A DNA stretch of 64,000 nt from Sporosarcina sp. NCCP-2716 (GTDB lineage: Bacteria; Bacillota; Bacilli; Bacillales_A; Planococcaceae), in assembly GCF_023707985.1 (NCBI RefSeq), contig NZ_BRCF01000003.1, forward strand, positions 248,001 to 312,000, in the 5' to 3' direction. How positions within the stretch are numbered: the first letter of the stretch is position 1; the number at the start of each line of letters is the position of its first letter. The notes beneath the pieces are model-generated. The model had not been told where the DNA came from. It saw only the letters and a program-made list of their open reading frames with translations, and ran no database searches. The translations under genes and the position numbers were made by a program. This document shows, piece after piece, positions 8,797 through 18,603 of the stretch.

Positions 8797-9729
8797 TTAA
8801 CGGATCGTAATTACAATTTTGCCTTTCGCATGGTGTGTTGCACTCAGATCGTGCGCTTCACGTAAACCGTTTTCTGTCAACGGGAATGTATGGCCGATGT
8901 GCGGTTTCACTTTCCCGTCTTCCATGAGTTGTCCGAGTTCTGCGAGTTGTTTTCCATTCGGATTCAGCCACAATGATTCCGCGGTAATCCCCTTCGCTTT
9001 CGCTTTCTCTGCATTCGGCTCACCTGCAATGGAAACGAGGCGTCCGCCTTTTTTCACGACGTCCAAGCTCTTCTCCAGGATGTCGCCGCCCATGGTGTCC
9101 ACGACCAAGTCAACGTCCTTCACAACATCTGCAAAATCAGTCGTCTTGTAATCGATGAATTCATCCACACCGAGCTCTTTCAGAAATGCCTCATTCTTGC
9201 TGCTTGCCGTGGAATACACGTAAGCACCAAAGCTTTTGGCAATCTGGATGGCATAACTGCCGACGCCGCCAGACCCGGCATGGATAAGCACCTTGTCCCC
9301 TTTCTTCACGTGTCCGAAGTCGACCACGCACTGCCAGGCCGTCAAACCGGCCAGCGGTACGGAGGCAGCCTCTTCAAAGCTGAGATGCTCCGGCTTCAGC
9401 GCCACCAAGTCTTCGTCAACCGCCACATACTCACTGTACGTGCCGTTTTCCATAGCAGGACGCGCAAAGACAGCATCCCCCTTTTTGAACCGGGTGACCT
9501 GGCTTCCCACCTCACTGACGACACCCGCGGCATCCCAGCCCAGTATTAATGGAAAGTCAAAAGGCATCGCGTCTTTCATGTAGCCCTCCCGCACTTTCCA
9601 GTCGATCGGATTGATGGACGTCGCATGCATTTCAATCAGCACTTGATCGTCTTTGATCTCCGGTATCGGCAGGTCCTTCTCCACCAGCTGATCCGATCCG
9701 CCATATTGCTCGATCACGATTGCTTTCAT
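8797..9729 (-). CDS. NADP-dependent quinone-oxidoreductase-type MDR protein
   Basis: A 310-residue medium-chain dehydrogenase/reductase without zinc ligands. The GroES-like amino half includes ATSINPIDWKVREGYM and LGWDAAGVV; the Rossmann half has HAGSGGVGSYAIQIAK at about residues 147-162. Relatives reduce quinones or enones with NADPH. The ATG at 9729 has AAAGGAGA nine bases upstream and is preferred over GTG 9738. The gene is monocistronic and converges on the S-component gene. Confidence 0.85.
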   Translation of the reverse strand: MKAIVIEQYGGSDQLVEKDLPIPEIKDDQVLIEMHATSINPIDWKVREGYMKDAMPFDFPLILGWDAAGVVSEVGSQVTRFKKGDAVFARPAMENGTYSEYVAVDEDLVALKPEHLSFEEAASVPLAGLTAWQCVVDFGHVKKGDKVLIHAGSGGVGSYAIQIAKSFGAYVYSTASSKNEAFLKELGVDEFIDYKTTDFADVVKDVDLVVDTMGGDILEKSLDVVKKGGRLVSIAGEPNAEKAKAKGITAESLWLNPNGKQLAELGQLMEDGKVKPHIGHTFPLTENGLREAHDLSATHHAKGKIVITIR

Positions 9730-9904
9730 GTCAGACACTCTCCTTTAGATGATGGCTCGCACATATTCATGTTGAATCGATTTCCAATCATCTATACCCG
9801 GAATGGGTGGTTTGACACACAGTCCCAGGACAACGGGCGCCGTCTATTTCCGGTCGATTTCCCTTGTCAGTAACAATTGGAACTTCCCAAAACGTTTATT
9901 TTAG

Positions 9905-9950
9905 AAGAAGCAGCAAAGAAAAGCCGGTTGGCTGTTCTCTGCTGCTTTCC
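9905..9950 (-). terminator. Probable terminator of the SLH-protein gene
   Basis: AGCAGCAAAGAA pairs with TTCTCTGCTGCT (one mismatch) just downstream of the stop at 9984 on the minus strand. The T-run is interrupted, so strength is uncertain. Confidence 0.5.
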
Positions 9951-9983
9951 ATGATGACGATTCAATTCACCTTACCATCCGGT

Positions 9984-11561
9984 TCATTGCTGGAAGGATT
10001 CCAGAAGAACCGTTTCCTGTTTCGCACCTTCGTATTTGAATTTGGTAATTGCGTACAATTCCCGTGTATCTTCTAAAAAGAACAGCCGGTCCACTTTGCC
10101 GTACGCCTGCACGGACGCATGGGCATCCAGCGCACGGTTGGCATAAACAGAGATCTTCTCGGTATCATCTGCAAGATAAAATTCGTTTCCAACAGCACTG
10201 AACGCCATCGTTGTGAATGGATTAGCCAGTTTGCCGAGCGGGGCTAAATCCTCGGATGGGTCTGTGCTCAACGCATAGACCGTGCCATCCCCGTTATACA
10301 TCACTTGCCCGTCAGGCGTCATTTGAGTATAGCCTCTCAGTTTCATCGTATCAAAGAATCTCTTGTCCACCGGCGCTGATTCGAGTTTGCCGTCGATGAG
10401 CGTGAATGGACGGATGGTGCCGGTGTAATGGGAGGTTGTCACAGCATACAATCGATCTTGTGCAGGGGTCAGTTCGATCAGCTGCTGCGTAGGCACATTG
10501 ACGAACGACAGTTTTTCACCCGTCCGCCAGTTGTATGTCTGGATCTCCGCATCACTTCCCTGGTCTGAGCCTGATGAAATGATGAGCGTGTCCCCGTCTG
10601 CGACCGCAATGTCATATGGATCAATCGAGACGTTCACCTCTTTCAGGAGCGACAAGTCCTCTGCCTTATATACATTGACGATCCCTTTTTGCGTCTTCAT
10701 GAAGTTGTATGGACTTCTTTCCTGAGTCAGCTGGGTAACGAACAGATTGCCATTTTTCTCGACAATCGTTGCAGCCGGATGCTTCAAGCCGACCACTTTC
10801 TTGTCGCCCGTCACAAGGTTCAGAAGAACAAGTGATTTCGGATTACCGACCAAGTAGTAGACGACCGGCTCGCCTGGTGCTTGCACGGCATCCACGATGG
10901 AGGACTCCATGGCCACGTCCATCACAGCATGCGAAGAGGCGCCAGTCGACGGACGGAACACCGGCTTCATGATGCGTGCGAGGAATGCGGAAAACTGAGC
11001 ACGGTCAATGGACTGTGTAGGTTTAAAAGTGCCGTCATTGTAGCCGACCGTAATGTTGTTCGACGCTAACGCGGAGATCGAAGGAGCTGCCCACGATTTT
11101 GCAGAGACATCTCTGAATCCCGGTGCATACTCACCTTTCAATTTAAATGCACTTGCGATAACTTTCGCCATTTCAGCACGTGTGATCGCGCCGCTCGGGT
11201 CGAAGCGTGTGCTGGTTTTTCCGTTAATGATCCCCGCCTCTGTGGCCACGGCGATTTCCAGATACCCAAATGATTTTGGACTGACATCGTGAAACCCCGG
11301 ATCTTTCGTGAGTCCCGCCCATTCAGACATGCCGATTGCACGCATGATCATGACGACTGCCTGCGCCCGTGTAAGATTAGCAGATGGCCGGAACGTGCCA
11401 TCCGGATAGCCGCTGATGACCCCCGCCTCCGTCAGATACTCAATTTCTTTCTTGAAGCTTGAAACATCTTTAAAGCCTGCAGCTTCGGCGGATCCGGCAG
11501 AAACCATCACCACAGTGAAACTGATTGCAAAAGCGATCAGGGTATGTACAATTTTATTCAA
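9984..11561 (-). CDS. S-layer-homology protein with beta-propeller-like carboxy half
   Basis: 525 residues: signal peptide ending near AEA (about residue 27), three SLH domains (about 28-200; FKDVSSFKKEIEYL, GYPDGTFRPSANLTRAQ, and two similar units) that bind pyruvylated secondary cell-wall polymer, then about 320 residues of repeating beta blades (for example LVNLVTGDKKVV, YKAEDLSLLKEV, YNWRTGEKLSFV) resembling a YVTN/WD-type propeller. It is therefore a wall-anchored surface protein; ligand unknown. The start is TTG 11561, with AGAGGAAGA upstream. Confidence 0.85.
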   Translation of the reverse strand: MNKIVHTLIAFAISFTVVMVSAGSAEAAGFKDVSSFKKEIEYLTEAGVISGYPDGTFRPSANLTRAQAVVMIMRAIGMSEWAGLTKDPGFHDVSPKSFGYLEIAVATEAGIINGKTSTRFDPSGAITRAEMAKVIASAFKLKGEYAPGFRDVSAKSWAAPSISALASNNITVGYNDGTFKPTQSIDRAQFSAFLARIMKPVFRPSTGASSHAVMDVAMESSIVDAVQAPGEPVVYYLVGNPKSLVLLNLVTGDKKVVGLKHPAATIVEKNGNLFVTQLTQERSPYNFMKTQKGIVNVYKAEDLSLLKEVNVSIDPYDIAVADGDTLIISSGSDQGSDAEIQTYNWRTGEKLSFVNVPTQQLIELTPAQDRLYAVTTSHYTGTIRPFTLIDGKLESAPVDKRFFDTMKLRGYTQMTPDGQVMYNGDGTVYALSTDPSEDLAPLGKLANPFTTMAFSAVGNEFYLADDTEKISVYANRALDAHASVQAYGKVDRLFFLEDTRELYAITKFKYEGAKQETVLLESFQQ

Positions 11562-11750
11562 TTCATTCTTCCTCTCTCTCCAACTAAATTAATTATATTG
11601 AGAAGGACAGCCTGCCGCTTGTATCCATTCACCTATCTTTTATATGTATATATAACTGATTTCTGCACGATGTTCTTTTAAGATTGCCGACAAGTAAGAC
11701 CTACTTAATCATACCCTCTCACATATTGACGCCGCACAACACCTCTCCAA

Positions 11751-11780
11751 ACGTAAAATAGGTGATTTTGTGTATAATAA
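11751..11780 (+). promoter_or_regulatory. Candidate promoter in the 312-bp gap before nat
   Basis: The gap 11562-11873 separates the divergent SLH and nat genes and holds no ORF. A perfect TATAAT at 11773-11778 preceded by TG is the only good -10 candidate seen for the plus strand; no convincing -35 at the right distance was found. Confidence 0.3.
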
Positions 11781-11873
11781 AGTAAGAAGTTCAATACATT
11801 AATATGATAAATCGACGAATCAACTATTTATATATGTAGAATCTCTCTAAATGATGACTTATTAAACGGAAGG

Positions 11874-12668
11874 ATGAATCACCTCATGCCAAACCAAACC
11901 ATCGACCAGCTGAACCTGACAGGGTCCGTCTTAGAACAGATCAGCCAAGTCCAGCAATGGTTCGCCCGGCAATTCGAATTCGAGAACCTCGACGTCCTGC
12001 TCGGCAGCGAAGAACCGATCACCGAGCAGTACTTGCGGGACAAAATGCTGAAACAAGGACGCGGCGGCCTGTGCTATGAACTGAACGGCCTGCTGTATCT
12101 CGTACTCCGAGATCTAGGAATTCCCGTCCAGCTCGCCGCAGCCACCATCTGGGTACAGCCACGCGAAAGCTACGCCCTCGACCGCACACATGTCATCAAC
12201 CTGCTCGACCACAACGGCACCCTTTACCTCATCGACAGCGGCTTCGGCAGCAATCTCGTCATGCAGCCGGTCGCATTGGACGGTGAACCCGTCACTTCAC
12301 CTGCCGGCACCTTCCGCTTCCTCAGCGAAACGACCGAGAAAGGGACGATGGTGTTCGAACAACAGACGAAAGATGGCTGGGAACGCCGGTATGGCCTGTA
12401 TCCTGATGAGATCGAGTGGTCGCATCTCGACACCGTCAAACAGCAGATCCACCACAGTCCGGAGTCGTCGTTCAACAAAGCGCTGCTCATTGCGAAAGTG
12501 ACGGAGGATGGCACGTATTCGATCAATGATGAACGGTATCATCGGAAGGGCAAGAATGGAGAAGAGACATTGCGGTTCAATGATAAAAGGGAGCTGTTGA
12601 AGCAGGTCAGGCAGCATGCAGCGCCTGCTGTTTACGAGACGGTTGAACGCTATATGGATACGAAGTGA
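11874..12668 (+). CDS. nat: Arylamine N-acetyltransferase
   Basis: 264 residues with the NAT catalytic triad in order: Cys67 in GRGGLCYELN, His106 in RTHVINL, and Asp121 in YLIDSGFG. These enzymes move acetyl from acetyl-CoA to arylamines or hydrazines via the cysteine. GGAAGG touches ATG 11874, so the in-frame ATG at 11886 may be the true start. No functional partner is adjacent. Confidence 0.9.
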   Translation: MNHLMPNQTIDQLNLTGSVLEQISQVQQWFARQFEFENLDVLLGSEEPITEQYLRDKMLKQGRGGLCYELNGLLYLVLRDLGIPVQLAAATIWVQPRESYALDRTHVINLLDHNGTLYLIDSGFGSNLVMQPVALDGEPVTSPAGTFRFLSETTEKGTMVFEQQTKDGWERRYGLYPDEIEWSHLDTVKQQIHHSPESSFNKALLIAKVTEDGTYSINDERYHRKGKNGEETLRFNDKRELLKQVRQHAAPAVYETVERYMDTK

Positions 12669-12802
12669 CCTGAACCGTGTCAGCATCGTTTGATGAACTC
12701 ATCATCACACAATAAACCCTCGCCATTATTCCCCGGACAACGTACAATGAGTAAGGCAGAAGACGAAGCTATTTCCAACCATTACAAAAGAGGTGCAATC
12801 AC

Positions 12803-13231
12803 TTGAAAATATTTGAAACAACATTACCCGAGCAGTACGAGACATTGAAAAAACAGGCCAATTATACGTCCAGCTGGCGCGAACGCTTACAGGCAGTCGA
12901 AGAATTATCTGCGTATCAACATGAAAAAGTCATAGATCTGCTGAAAAACCGCATGCAGCATGATACGCTGTACACCGTGCAGTCAGCCGCCTACGAAGCA
13001 CTGGCAGCGTTTGGTGAGGACGTCGAGAAACCGTCGCCTGCCCGTTTTGACATTATCAAAAACACGGACAAGATTTTTCTGCGAGTGAAAAAAAGCTTAC
13101 CGAAGGACCATACAGTGGCAGACTTTGCAGATAAGCTAAAGCGTATGCGGTTGGACGTCTATGATGCGTATGAAGGCGACAAAGGCGAACAATTCATGGC
13201 CTGGTTAGAAGAACGCTGGGCAAAACTGTAA
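12803..13231 (+). CDS. Small HEAT-repeat protein
   Basis: 142 residues. The middle (WRERLQAVEELSAYQHEKVIDLLKNRMQHDTLYTVQSAAYEALAAFG) reads as two helical HEAT-type repeats, a scaffold for protein binding; the rest is charged and helical. No enzymatic motif is seen. The start is TTG, with GAGGTG eight bases upstream. Confidence 0.7.
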   Translation: MKIFETTLPEQYETLKKQANYTSSWRERLQAVEELSAYQHEKVIDLLKNRMQHDTLYTVQSAAYEALAAFGEDVEKPSPARFDIIKNTDKIFLRVKKSLPKDHTVADFADKLKRMRLDVYDAYEGDKGEQFMAWLEERWAKL

Positions 13232-13256
13232 CGAATAGTTGTGCGATTCATCAGGA

Positions 13257-13296
13257 AAAGCCATCCGCTCCGCTTTCATGGAGTGAATGGCTTTTT
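13257..13296. terminator. Terminator after the HEAT-repeat gene
   Basis: AAAAGCCAT...CTCC pairs with GGAG...ATGGCTTTTT. It lies between convergent genes and could serve both. Confidence 0.75.
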
Positions 13297-13337
13297 CTAT
13301 TCGTATAGAACTGTCAGCTGTACTTTGAATACGCCTT

Positions 13338-14144
13338 TTACAACCTGCTAATCCGTTCACGATCGTTTTCAGTGAGGGCAAAGTCGAAAATAGCTAAACT
13401 TTGTGCTTGGCGCTCTTTATTATGTGACTTCGGAATGACGATCACATTGCGCTCAATGTTGTACCGCAAAACCACTTGTGCGAACGTTTTCCCGTACTGT
13501 TTTCCGATTTCCTCTAATGTCTGCTTCGCCTGTTCATCGATTCCGCCGAGTGGCGACCATGCGACAGTAGCAATATCATTTTTCGTATTGTATTCAATCA
13601 ACGCTTCATTCCAAGTGCCGACCTGTGATTTTATTTGATTCACTGCCGGTCGCACAGCGGCACCGTCAAGAAGTGCATCGAGGTGTTCTTCCTTGAAGTT
13701 TGAAACGCCAATCTCCTTAAAGACACCGCGATTATAATAGTCTTCTAAAATCCGCCACGCCTCCAGCATTTCAGCTGGATTATCCCACGGATTATGCAGA
13801 AGGAACAGATCGATCGTATCGGTTTGCAGTTTCTCCAGACTCTTTTCAATTTCAATATGCGCCCAATCCGCACCCGCATACCCTTCGAATGTATTCAGCT
13901 TCGTCGTAATGAAGAATTCCTCACGTGGTATTGACGACTTTGCAATCCCCTGTCCAAGCACTTCTTCATTGTTATACACTTGAGCCGTATCAAAATGACG
14001 GTACCCGTTTTCAATCGCCCAGTCGACTTCCTGCGTATCTCCCCGTAACGCACCACGATACTCGTTTCCTTCTTTTCCGTACGTATTGGTGCCGCTGCCG
14101 ATAATCGGAATTTCGATGCCATTATTCAATGTAATCGTCTCCAA
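13338..14144 (-). CDS. Aldo/keto reductase
   Basis: 268-residue (beta/alpha)8 NAD(P)H-dependent carbonyl reductase. Catalytic tetrad: Asp52 and Tyr57 (FDTAQVYNNE), Lys82 (TTKLN), His117 (LLHNPW). The cofactor-binding end IPKSHNKERQAQSL is also present. TTG 14144 is the start, with GAGGAGGGG five bases upstream. It diverges from a second aldo/keto reductase at 14343; the two are clearly different, so this is not a recent duplication. Confidence 0.9.
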   Translation of the reverse strand: METITLNNGIEIPIIGSGTNTYGKEGNEYRGALRGDTQEVDWAIENGYRHFDTAQVYNNEEVLGQGIAKSSIPREEFFITTKLNTFEGYAGADWAHIEIEKSLEKLQTDTIDLFLLHNPWDNPAEMLEAWRILEDYYNRGVFKEIGVSNFKEEHLDALLDGAAVRPAVNQIKSQVGTWNEALIEYNTKNDIATVAWSPLGGIDEQAKQTLEEIGKQYGKTFAQVVLRYNIERNVIVIPKSHNKERQAQSLAIFDFALTENDRERISRL

Positions 14145-14342
14145 GGGAACCCCTCCTCTACTGTAGTTTTAATCTTACGCATTCCGAAGTACTGCTGCAA
14201 TTTATTTGTCCGATAATTCGAATTAAAATCCGTTCGAGGCCTTGTACAACCGAAGCTCTCCAGGACGTTTGGCAGTTCCCATAAAGGGAAAATGAGAGAA
14301 AGGAGTATCAGATGAATTAATTTGTAAAGGAGCATGATAAAA

Positions 14343-15191
14343 ATGAATACGATGCACTTACACCGATTAAACGACGGTACGAGCCTTCCGTCCATCGGCT
14401 TCGGAACGGTGAATATCAACGGAGCAAAAGGAGTCACTTCTGTTTTATCCGCCATTGAAGCGGGATATCGACTCATTGACACGTCGACGAACTACTACAA
14501 CGAAGGGATGGTCGGAGAAGCGATCCGGCGGTCATCTGTCCCGAGAGAAGAACTGATGATCAGCTCCAAACTCCCCGGCCATTCCCATGAGTACGACAAA
14601 GCGATCCTCATGATCCAAGAATCACTGTACCGTCTCGGACTTGACTACTTTGACAAGTATTTGATCCATTGGCCTCTTCCGAAGCGAGGTAAATATGAAG
14701 AGGCATGGCAGGCGCTCGTCGATGCACAGAAATTCGGACTGATCAAGACGATCGGCGTCTCGAATTTCTTACCGGAACACCTCGAGCGGATTATTGAAAT
14801 AACAGGCGTGACACCGGCAACGAACCAAATCGAGCGCCATCCGTATTTCAATAACAATGAATTGGTGGCGTACAATAAAAGCCAGGGCATTCTAACCGAA
14901 GCCTGGAGTCCTTTAGGCCGCGAAATCAATGATGTGCTGACAAACGATACCATTGTCTCAATCGCTGAGAAATATGACAAAGAACCCGCGCAGATCATCA
15001 TCCGGTGGAACCAGCAAAATGGTGTCTTACCGATCGTAAAATCATCGTCCTACAACCATCAAAAAGCAAATCTTGAGACCTTCGATTTTGGTCTGAGTGA
15101 CGAAGATATCCAGACAATCGATTCCTTGGATAAAGGCGAAGCGGGACGGGTCGAGGGGCAGCACCCGAACGAGTATGAAGAATTTGAGTAA
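14343..15191 (+). CDS. Aldo/keto reductase (2,5-diketo-gluconate-reductase-like)
   Basis: 282 residues from ATG 14343, chosen because AAAGGAG lies about ten bases before it whereas ATG 14334 touches the site. The tetrad is visible as LIDTSTNYYNE (Asp, Tyr), SSKLPG (Lys) and LIHWPLP (His); IVKSSSYNHQKANL matches the cofactor-binding end. Substrate unknown. The acidic carboxy tail (HPNEYEEFE) ends at a strong terminator. Confidence 0.9.
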   Translation: MNTMHLHRLNDGTSLPSIGFGTVNINGAKGVTSVLSAIEAGYRLIDTSTNYYNEGMVGEAIRRSSVPREELMISSKLPGHSHEYDKAILMIQESLYRLGLDYFDKYLIHWPLPKRGKYEEAWQALVDAQKFGLIKTIGVSNFLPEHLERIIEITGVTPATNQIERHPYFNNNELVAYNKSQGILTEAWSPLGREINDVLTNDTIVSIAEKYDKEPAQIIIRWNQQNGVLPIVKSSSYNHQKANLETFDFGLSDEDIQTIDSLDKGEAGRVEGQHPNEYEEFE

Positions 15192-15198
15192 TGAAATG

Positions 15199-15251
15199 GA
15201 AAAGACGTCTTCCTTCCGCCAATATATGCGGCGAACAGAAGACGTCTTTTC
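15199..15251. terminator. Bidirectional terminator between AKR and PBP genes
   Basis: Perfect 13-bp stem AAAAGACGTCTTC / GAAGACGTCTTTT between two convergent genes. Confidence 0.85.
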
Positions 15252-15295
15252 ATGCATCATCACCTTTATTTTACCGACGCACCAACCGTGCCGTA

Positions 15296-17350
15296 TCACT
15301 CGCTAAACCACTTCTGCCCCCACTCCTCGATGCTCTCCCAGAACCCTTTTCCCTTCTCGTCCTTCTCTTTTTTCTTCTCTTCCTTTTTCTTTTCCTTCTT
15401 TGTCTTCTTCTCCTGCTTCTTCAAGTCTTTGATGTCATCGTCAATCAATGACAACTCAAATTCCTTCGCAGACAATTCGCTCGCGGATCGGGACACAACC
15501 TTCGCGAAGATGGGCGGTGCGGTCGCGCTGCTGGTCGAGGTCAAATAATGGTCAGCGTCTGTCTTATCATATCCGAGCCATACCGCACCGGCGATATCAG
15601 GTGTATAGCCGACGAACCAGTGATCTTTGGACCCTGTCACGCCGTCAATCGGCAGCTGTGTCGTGCCCGTCTTCCCCGCGACGTCCATTCCGGAAATGCG
15701 GGCGTTGTGTCCGGTCCCTTCCTCGACAGCCCCCCGCAGCATATACGTCATCTGCTCGGCAACTTCCGGCTCCGTCACCTTCACGGACTCTCCGTGCCAC
15801 GTCCCGAGCACGTTGCCATCCGCATCTTTGATTTCGGTGATCGCGTGGGCTTCCTGCATGACGCCGCCATTTGCAAACGCGGAAAACGCCTGCGCCATCC
15901 GCAACGGGGACGTCCCTTTGTCCAGCCCGCCAAGCGCCAGGCCAAGCACCCGGTCATTTTTCGTCAGCGGGATCCCGAACCGCTCCACCGCATCCACGCC
16001 GGCCTGGATGCCGATCTGATCCAGCAGCCAGACGGGCGGAACGTTATACGAATTCACAAGCGCATTGTACAGGGTCACGTGCCCTCGATATTGCTGATCG
16101 ATGTTGGTCGGGGCATACCCGCCTATATCGATCGGTTCATCCGTAAGCAGATCCGACATGTGATAGCCGTCCTCCAGCGCCGGCGTATAGACGGCAAGCG
16201 GCTTCAGCGCAGAACCGGGCTGTCGGAGGAGATCGGTCGCATTATTGAAGCGTCCCTGCGTATACTCCCCTCTCCCGCCGATCAATCCGAGGATCCCGCC
16301 TGTTTTCGGATCTACGAAAACTGAAGCACTCTGCAACAGCTGATCTTTGGGGCTCTGTGGGAAGTTTTCATCATCCGCATACACGTCTTCGAGCGCATCC
16401 TGGACGACCGGATTGATGGCCGTCGTAATATGCAGACCGCCCGACAGTACTTCATCTTTCTCCAGCCCATACCTAGTCACCGCCTCGTCCACGACACGAT
16501 CGATATAATAGGGATAGTTCATTTCCCCATGCGGCACGGTCGATTCAGACAGTACCAGCTTCTGTGCGATCGCTTCGTCATACTCCGCCTGATTGATGAA
16601 CTGTTCCTTCAGCATCAGCGACAGCACGAGATTACGCCGCGCCACCGACTTGTCCAAGTTCTTTCTGGGCGATAAATTAGACGGCGCTTTGAGGAGCCCG
16701 GCCAGCGTCGCCGATTCGCTCAGCGTCAGCTCGCTCACATCTTTGCCGAAATACGTCTGGGCCGCACGCTGGACACCCCACGCCCCGTCGCCGAAGTAGA
16801 TGTAGTTCAAGTACCGTTCCAGGATCTCCTCTTTCGAAAACGTCCGCTCAATCTTCTTGGCGAGGATCAGCTCCTTGAGTTTCCGGGAGTACGTACGGTC
16901 CTGCGTCAAAAACACATTTTTCGCAAGCTGCTGCGTAATCGTACTGCCGCCTGATAGGATCTTCCCTTTGAGCGCATTCTCGGCCAACGCACGCCCCATC
17001 CTCAAATAATTGATACCGCCATGTTTGTAGAACCGCTGATCTTCCACGGCAACGACTGCGTTAAGGAGCGACTTCGGAATCTGATCAATCGAGACCCCTT
17101 CGATTTTCGAGTTCGACACCTTACGAATCACATTGCCGTCCGGATCGTAAATGACCGTCGACCGCGGTGCCGGCTTGTCGAGTTCGCTGACATCGCTGAA
17201 GGCAATGAACAGATTCAGGACAAGCACGGCACAAAGGGCAGCGAGCACCGCACCGATAATTGTGGAACGGATCACCCGTTTCTTCAGGCTGCTTTTCTGT
17301 TTATCTGCTTTCATCTGTTTCTTATATTGTTTGTATTCGGATCTTCTCAT
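15296..17350 (-). CDS. Class A penicillin-binding protein (PBP1A family)
   Basis: 684-residue bifunctional peptidoglycan synthase. A cytoplasmic basic tail and one membrane span (about 28-50) precede the glycosyltransferase domain, with catalytic Glu103 in [11 protein letters not shown] and motifs [12 protein letters not shown] and [15 protein letters not shown]. The transpeptidase domain has Ser380-x-x-Lys383 (PGSALKP), SYN at 434-436 and KTGTT at 560. The end is a lysine/glutamate-rich stretch of about 35 residues and a short tail [14 protein letters not shown]. It acts outside the membrane, polymerising and cross-linking lipid II. It is monocistronic. Confidence 0.93.
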   Translation of the reverse strand: MRRSEYKQYKKQMKADKQKSSLKKRVIRSTIIGAVLAALCAVLVLNLFIAFSDVSELDKPAPRSTVIYDPDGNVIRKVSNSKIEGVSIDQIPKSLLNAVVAVEDQRFYKHGGINYLRMGRALAENALKGKILSGGSTITQQLAKNVFLTQDRTYSRKLKELILAKKIERTFSKEEILERYLNYIYFGDGAWGVQRAAQTYFGKDVSELTLSESATLAGLLKAPSNLSPRKNLDKSVARRNLVLSLMLKEQFINQAEYDEAIAQKLVLSESTVPHGEMNYPYYIDRVVDEAVTRYGLEKDEVLSGGLHITTAINPVVQDALEDVYADDENFPQSPKDQLLQSASVFVDPKTGGILGLIGGRGEYTQGRFNNATDLLRQPGSALKPLAVYTPALEDGYHMSDLLTDEPIDIGGYAPTNIDQQYRGHVTLYNALVNSYNVPPVWLLDQIGIQAGVDAVERFGIPLTKNDRVLGLALGGLDKGTSPLRMAQAFSAFANGGVMQEAHAITEIKDADGNVLGTWHGESVKVTEPEVAEQMTYMLRGAVEEGTGHNARISGMDVAGKTGTTQLPIDGVTGSKDHWFVGYTPDIAGAVWLGYDKTDADHYLTSTSSATAPPIFAKVVSRSASELSAKEFELSLIDDDIKDLKKQEKKTKKEKKKEEKKKEKDEKGKGFWESIEEWGQKWFSE

Positions 17351-17478
17351 AGTAGGTTACCTGCTTTTTTACTGTGGAGTTTTGTCATACTGTGGAGCAT
17401 AGTATTGACGAGGATGGGTGTTTGGAGGTTGCGAGGTTCAAATTTCACGGCATTTTCGCACGAGCGACCAAATAAAAA

Positions 17479-17526
17479 TACCTGTGCGGGAAACAAACGT
17501 GAATGTTTGTTACTCGCACAGGCACC
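17479..17526. repeat. Palindromic element, copy P4
   Basis: Arms TACCTGTGCG...AAACAAACGTG and CATTTGTTT-type ... CGCACAGGCACC form a 48-bp palindrome in the otherwise empty 17351-17649 gap. A half element (TTTTTGACACACAGGGCAAC, near 17553-17572) follows 30 bp later. The gap shows no other gene or signal. Confidence 0.7.
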
Positions 17527-17649
17527 AATCATTGTTCGAATAGTGTTTAACGTTTTTGACACACAGGGCAACATCACGATCGCTGCACACTTTCACACTT
17601 GTAAACGGAACAAACAAACTAACGCTTTTGGAGGGAATTCGTAAAGTGC

Positions 17650-18411
17650 TTATTGGAGAAATGGCGCCATTAATACTTTTCCTGTTCCGCGGTAGACATT
17701 CACCAATCCCTCGCCGGAAGCTGCGGAACCCAAAAGTGTTTTGCCAGAGCGCTCGACAGTGAATTCCAAACTGCCGGACCAGGCAATCGCCATATTTCCA
17801 TCAATTTTCAACTCATCATTGTCCAACTCGATTTCGATCAGTTCCTCTCTTGAAATCAAGGATTCCAGCGCAATCGTCCCTCGTCCGGTCAAGCCAAGAT
17901 TGAAAAGACCTTCACCGCCTAATGTGGCAGATGAAAGAGTGGAGCGCACTACAGCCTTATGTTTGAGTCCTGAATCACAAGCTAAAAAGAGTCCGTCTTC
18001 AATGACAAGTGACTCATTCCAGTCCGCAACATCCAATAGCAAAATATGCTTAAACGTAGGTTCCAAAACAAGTGTGCCGGTTCCCGTATATTCAGGTTTG
18101 ATGGCCGATTCTTTAGTCATTTTGCCTCGAATCGTTTTTCCGATAAAGTCCCCTACCCCTTTAAGCCCTGTCGTCGCTTTTACATCCCCTGCCATCCATT
18201 GCATCGCCCCTGCCTGAATCGTAATATTGGACTGACCGACATTGCAAACCAGCTGTCTTCGTCTCACATTCATCTCAGACGCAAAATAGGCGGATTGGGC
18301 ACTTGCGCGATCGGTGCTTAGTTCTCTTTGAAATTCTACTACTTTAAATGGGCCGAGCTCTTCTTTGACTTTTACATTCGCATTGTCTTCAAAATTCCTG
18401 ATTGTAATAAT
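17650..18411 (-). CDS. AIM24-family protein, copy 1 (apparently intact)
   Basis: A beta-rich AIM24/TIGR00266-like protein of unknown function (GAMQWMAGDVKATTGLKGVGDF, EGLFNLGLTGRGTIALES, SAASGEGLVNVYRGTGKVLMAP). The frame stays open and conserved in two other copies up to about 18411, but there is no ATG, GTG or TTG between the upstream stop and ATG 18273. Homologous N-termini in memory begin at the position of the ATT codon 18409-18411, so the gene either uses a rare AUU start or produces only the shorter form (17650-18273, 207 residues). Copy 2 lies at 20759-21521 and a truncated copy 3 at 22306-22557, all on this strand. Confidence 0.75.
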   Translation of the reverse strand: MITIRNFEDNANVKVKEELGPFKVVEFQRELSTDRASAQSAYFASEMNVRRRQLVCNVGQSNITIQAGAMQWMAGDVKATTGLKGVGDFIGKTIRGKMTKESAIKPEYTGTGTLVLEPTFKHILLLDVADWNESLVIEDGLFLACDSGLKHKAVVRSTLSSATLGGEGLFNLGLTGRGTIALESLISREELIEIELDNDELKIDGNMAIAWSGSLEFTVERSGKTLLGSAASGEGLVNVYRGTGKVLMAPFLQ

Positions 18412-18603
18412 AATGATCGCCCGCTTTCAGATTTATCTTACTAGAATCATACCATTTAAAAGCTTTAAAACAATATGCGGTTGTTTGGACTTTTACACTT
18501 TGTTTTCATGGCAAATTTAATAATCCCCTACTCCTACCCGCATATCCTGTATAGTGAAATTACATCCAATACCTCATAAAATACAAACCGGAGGCGACAC
18601 ACA

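Noticed and set aside
13338..15191. The two aldo/keto reductases as a recent duplication
   Set aside because: They share only family motifs, differ along the whole length, and are divergent in orientation.
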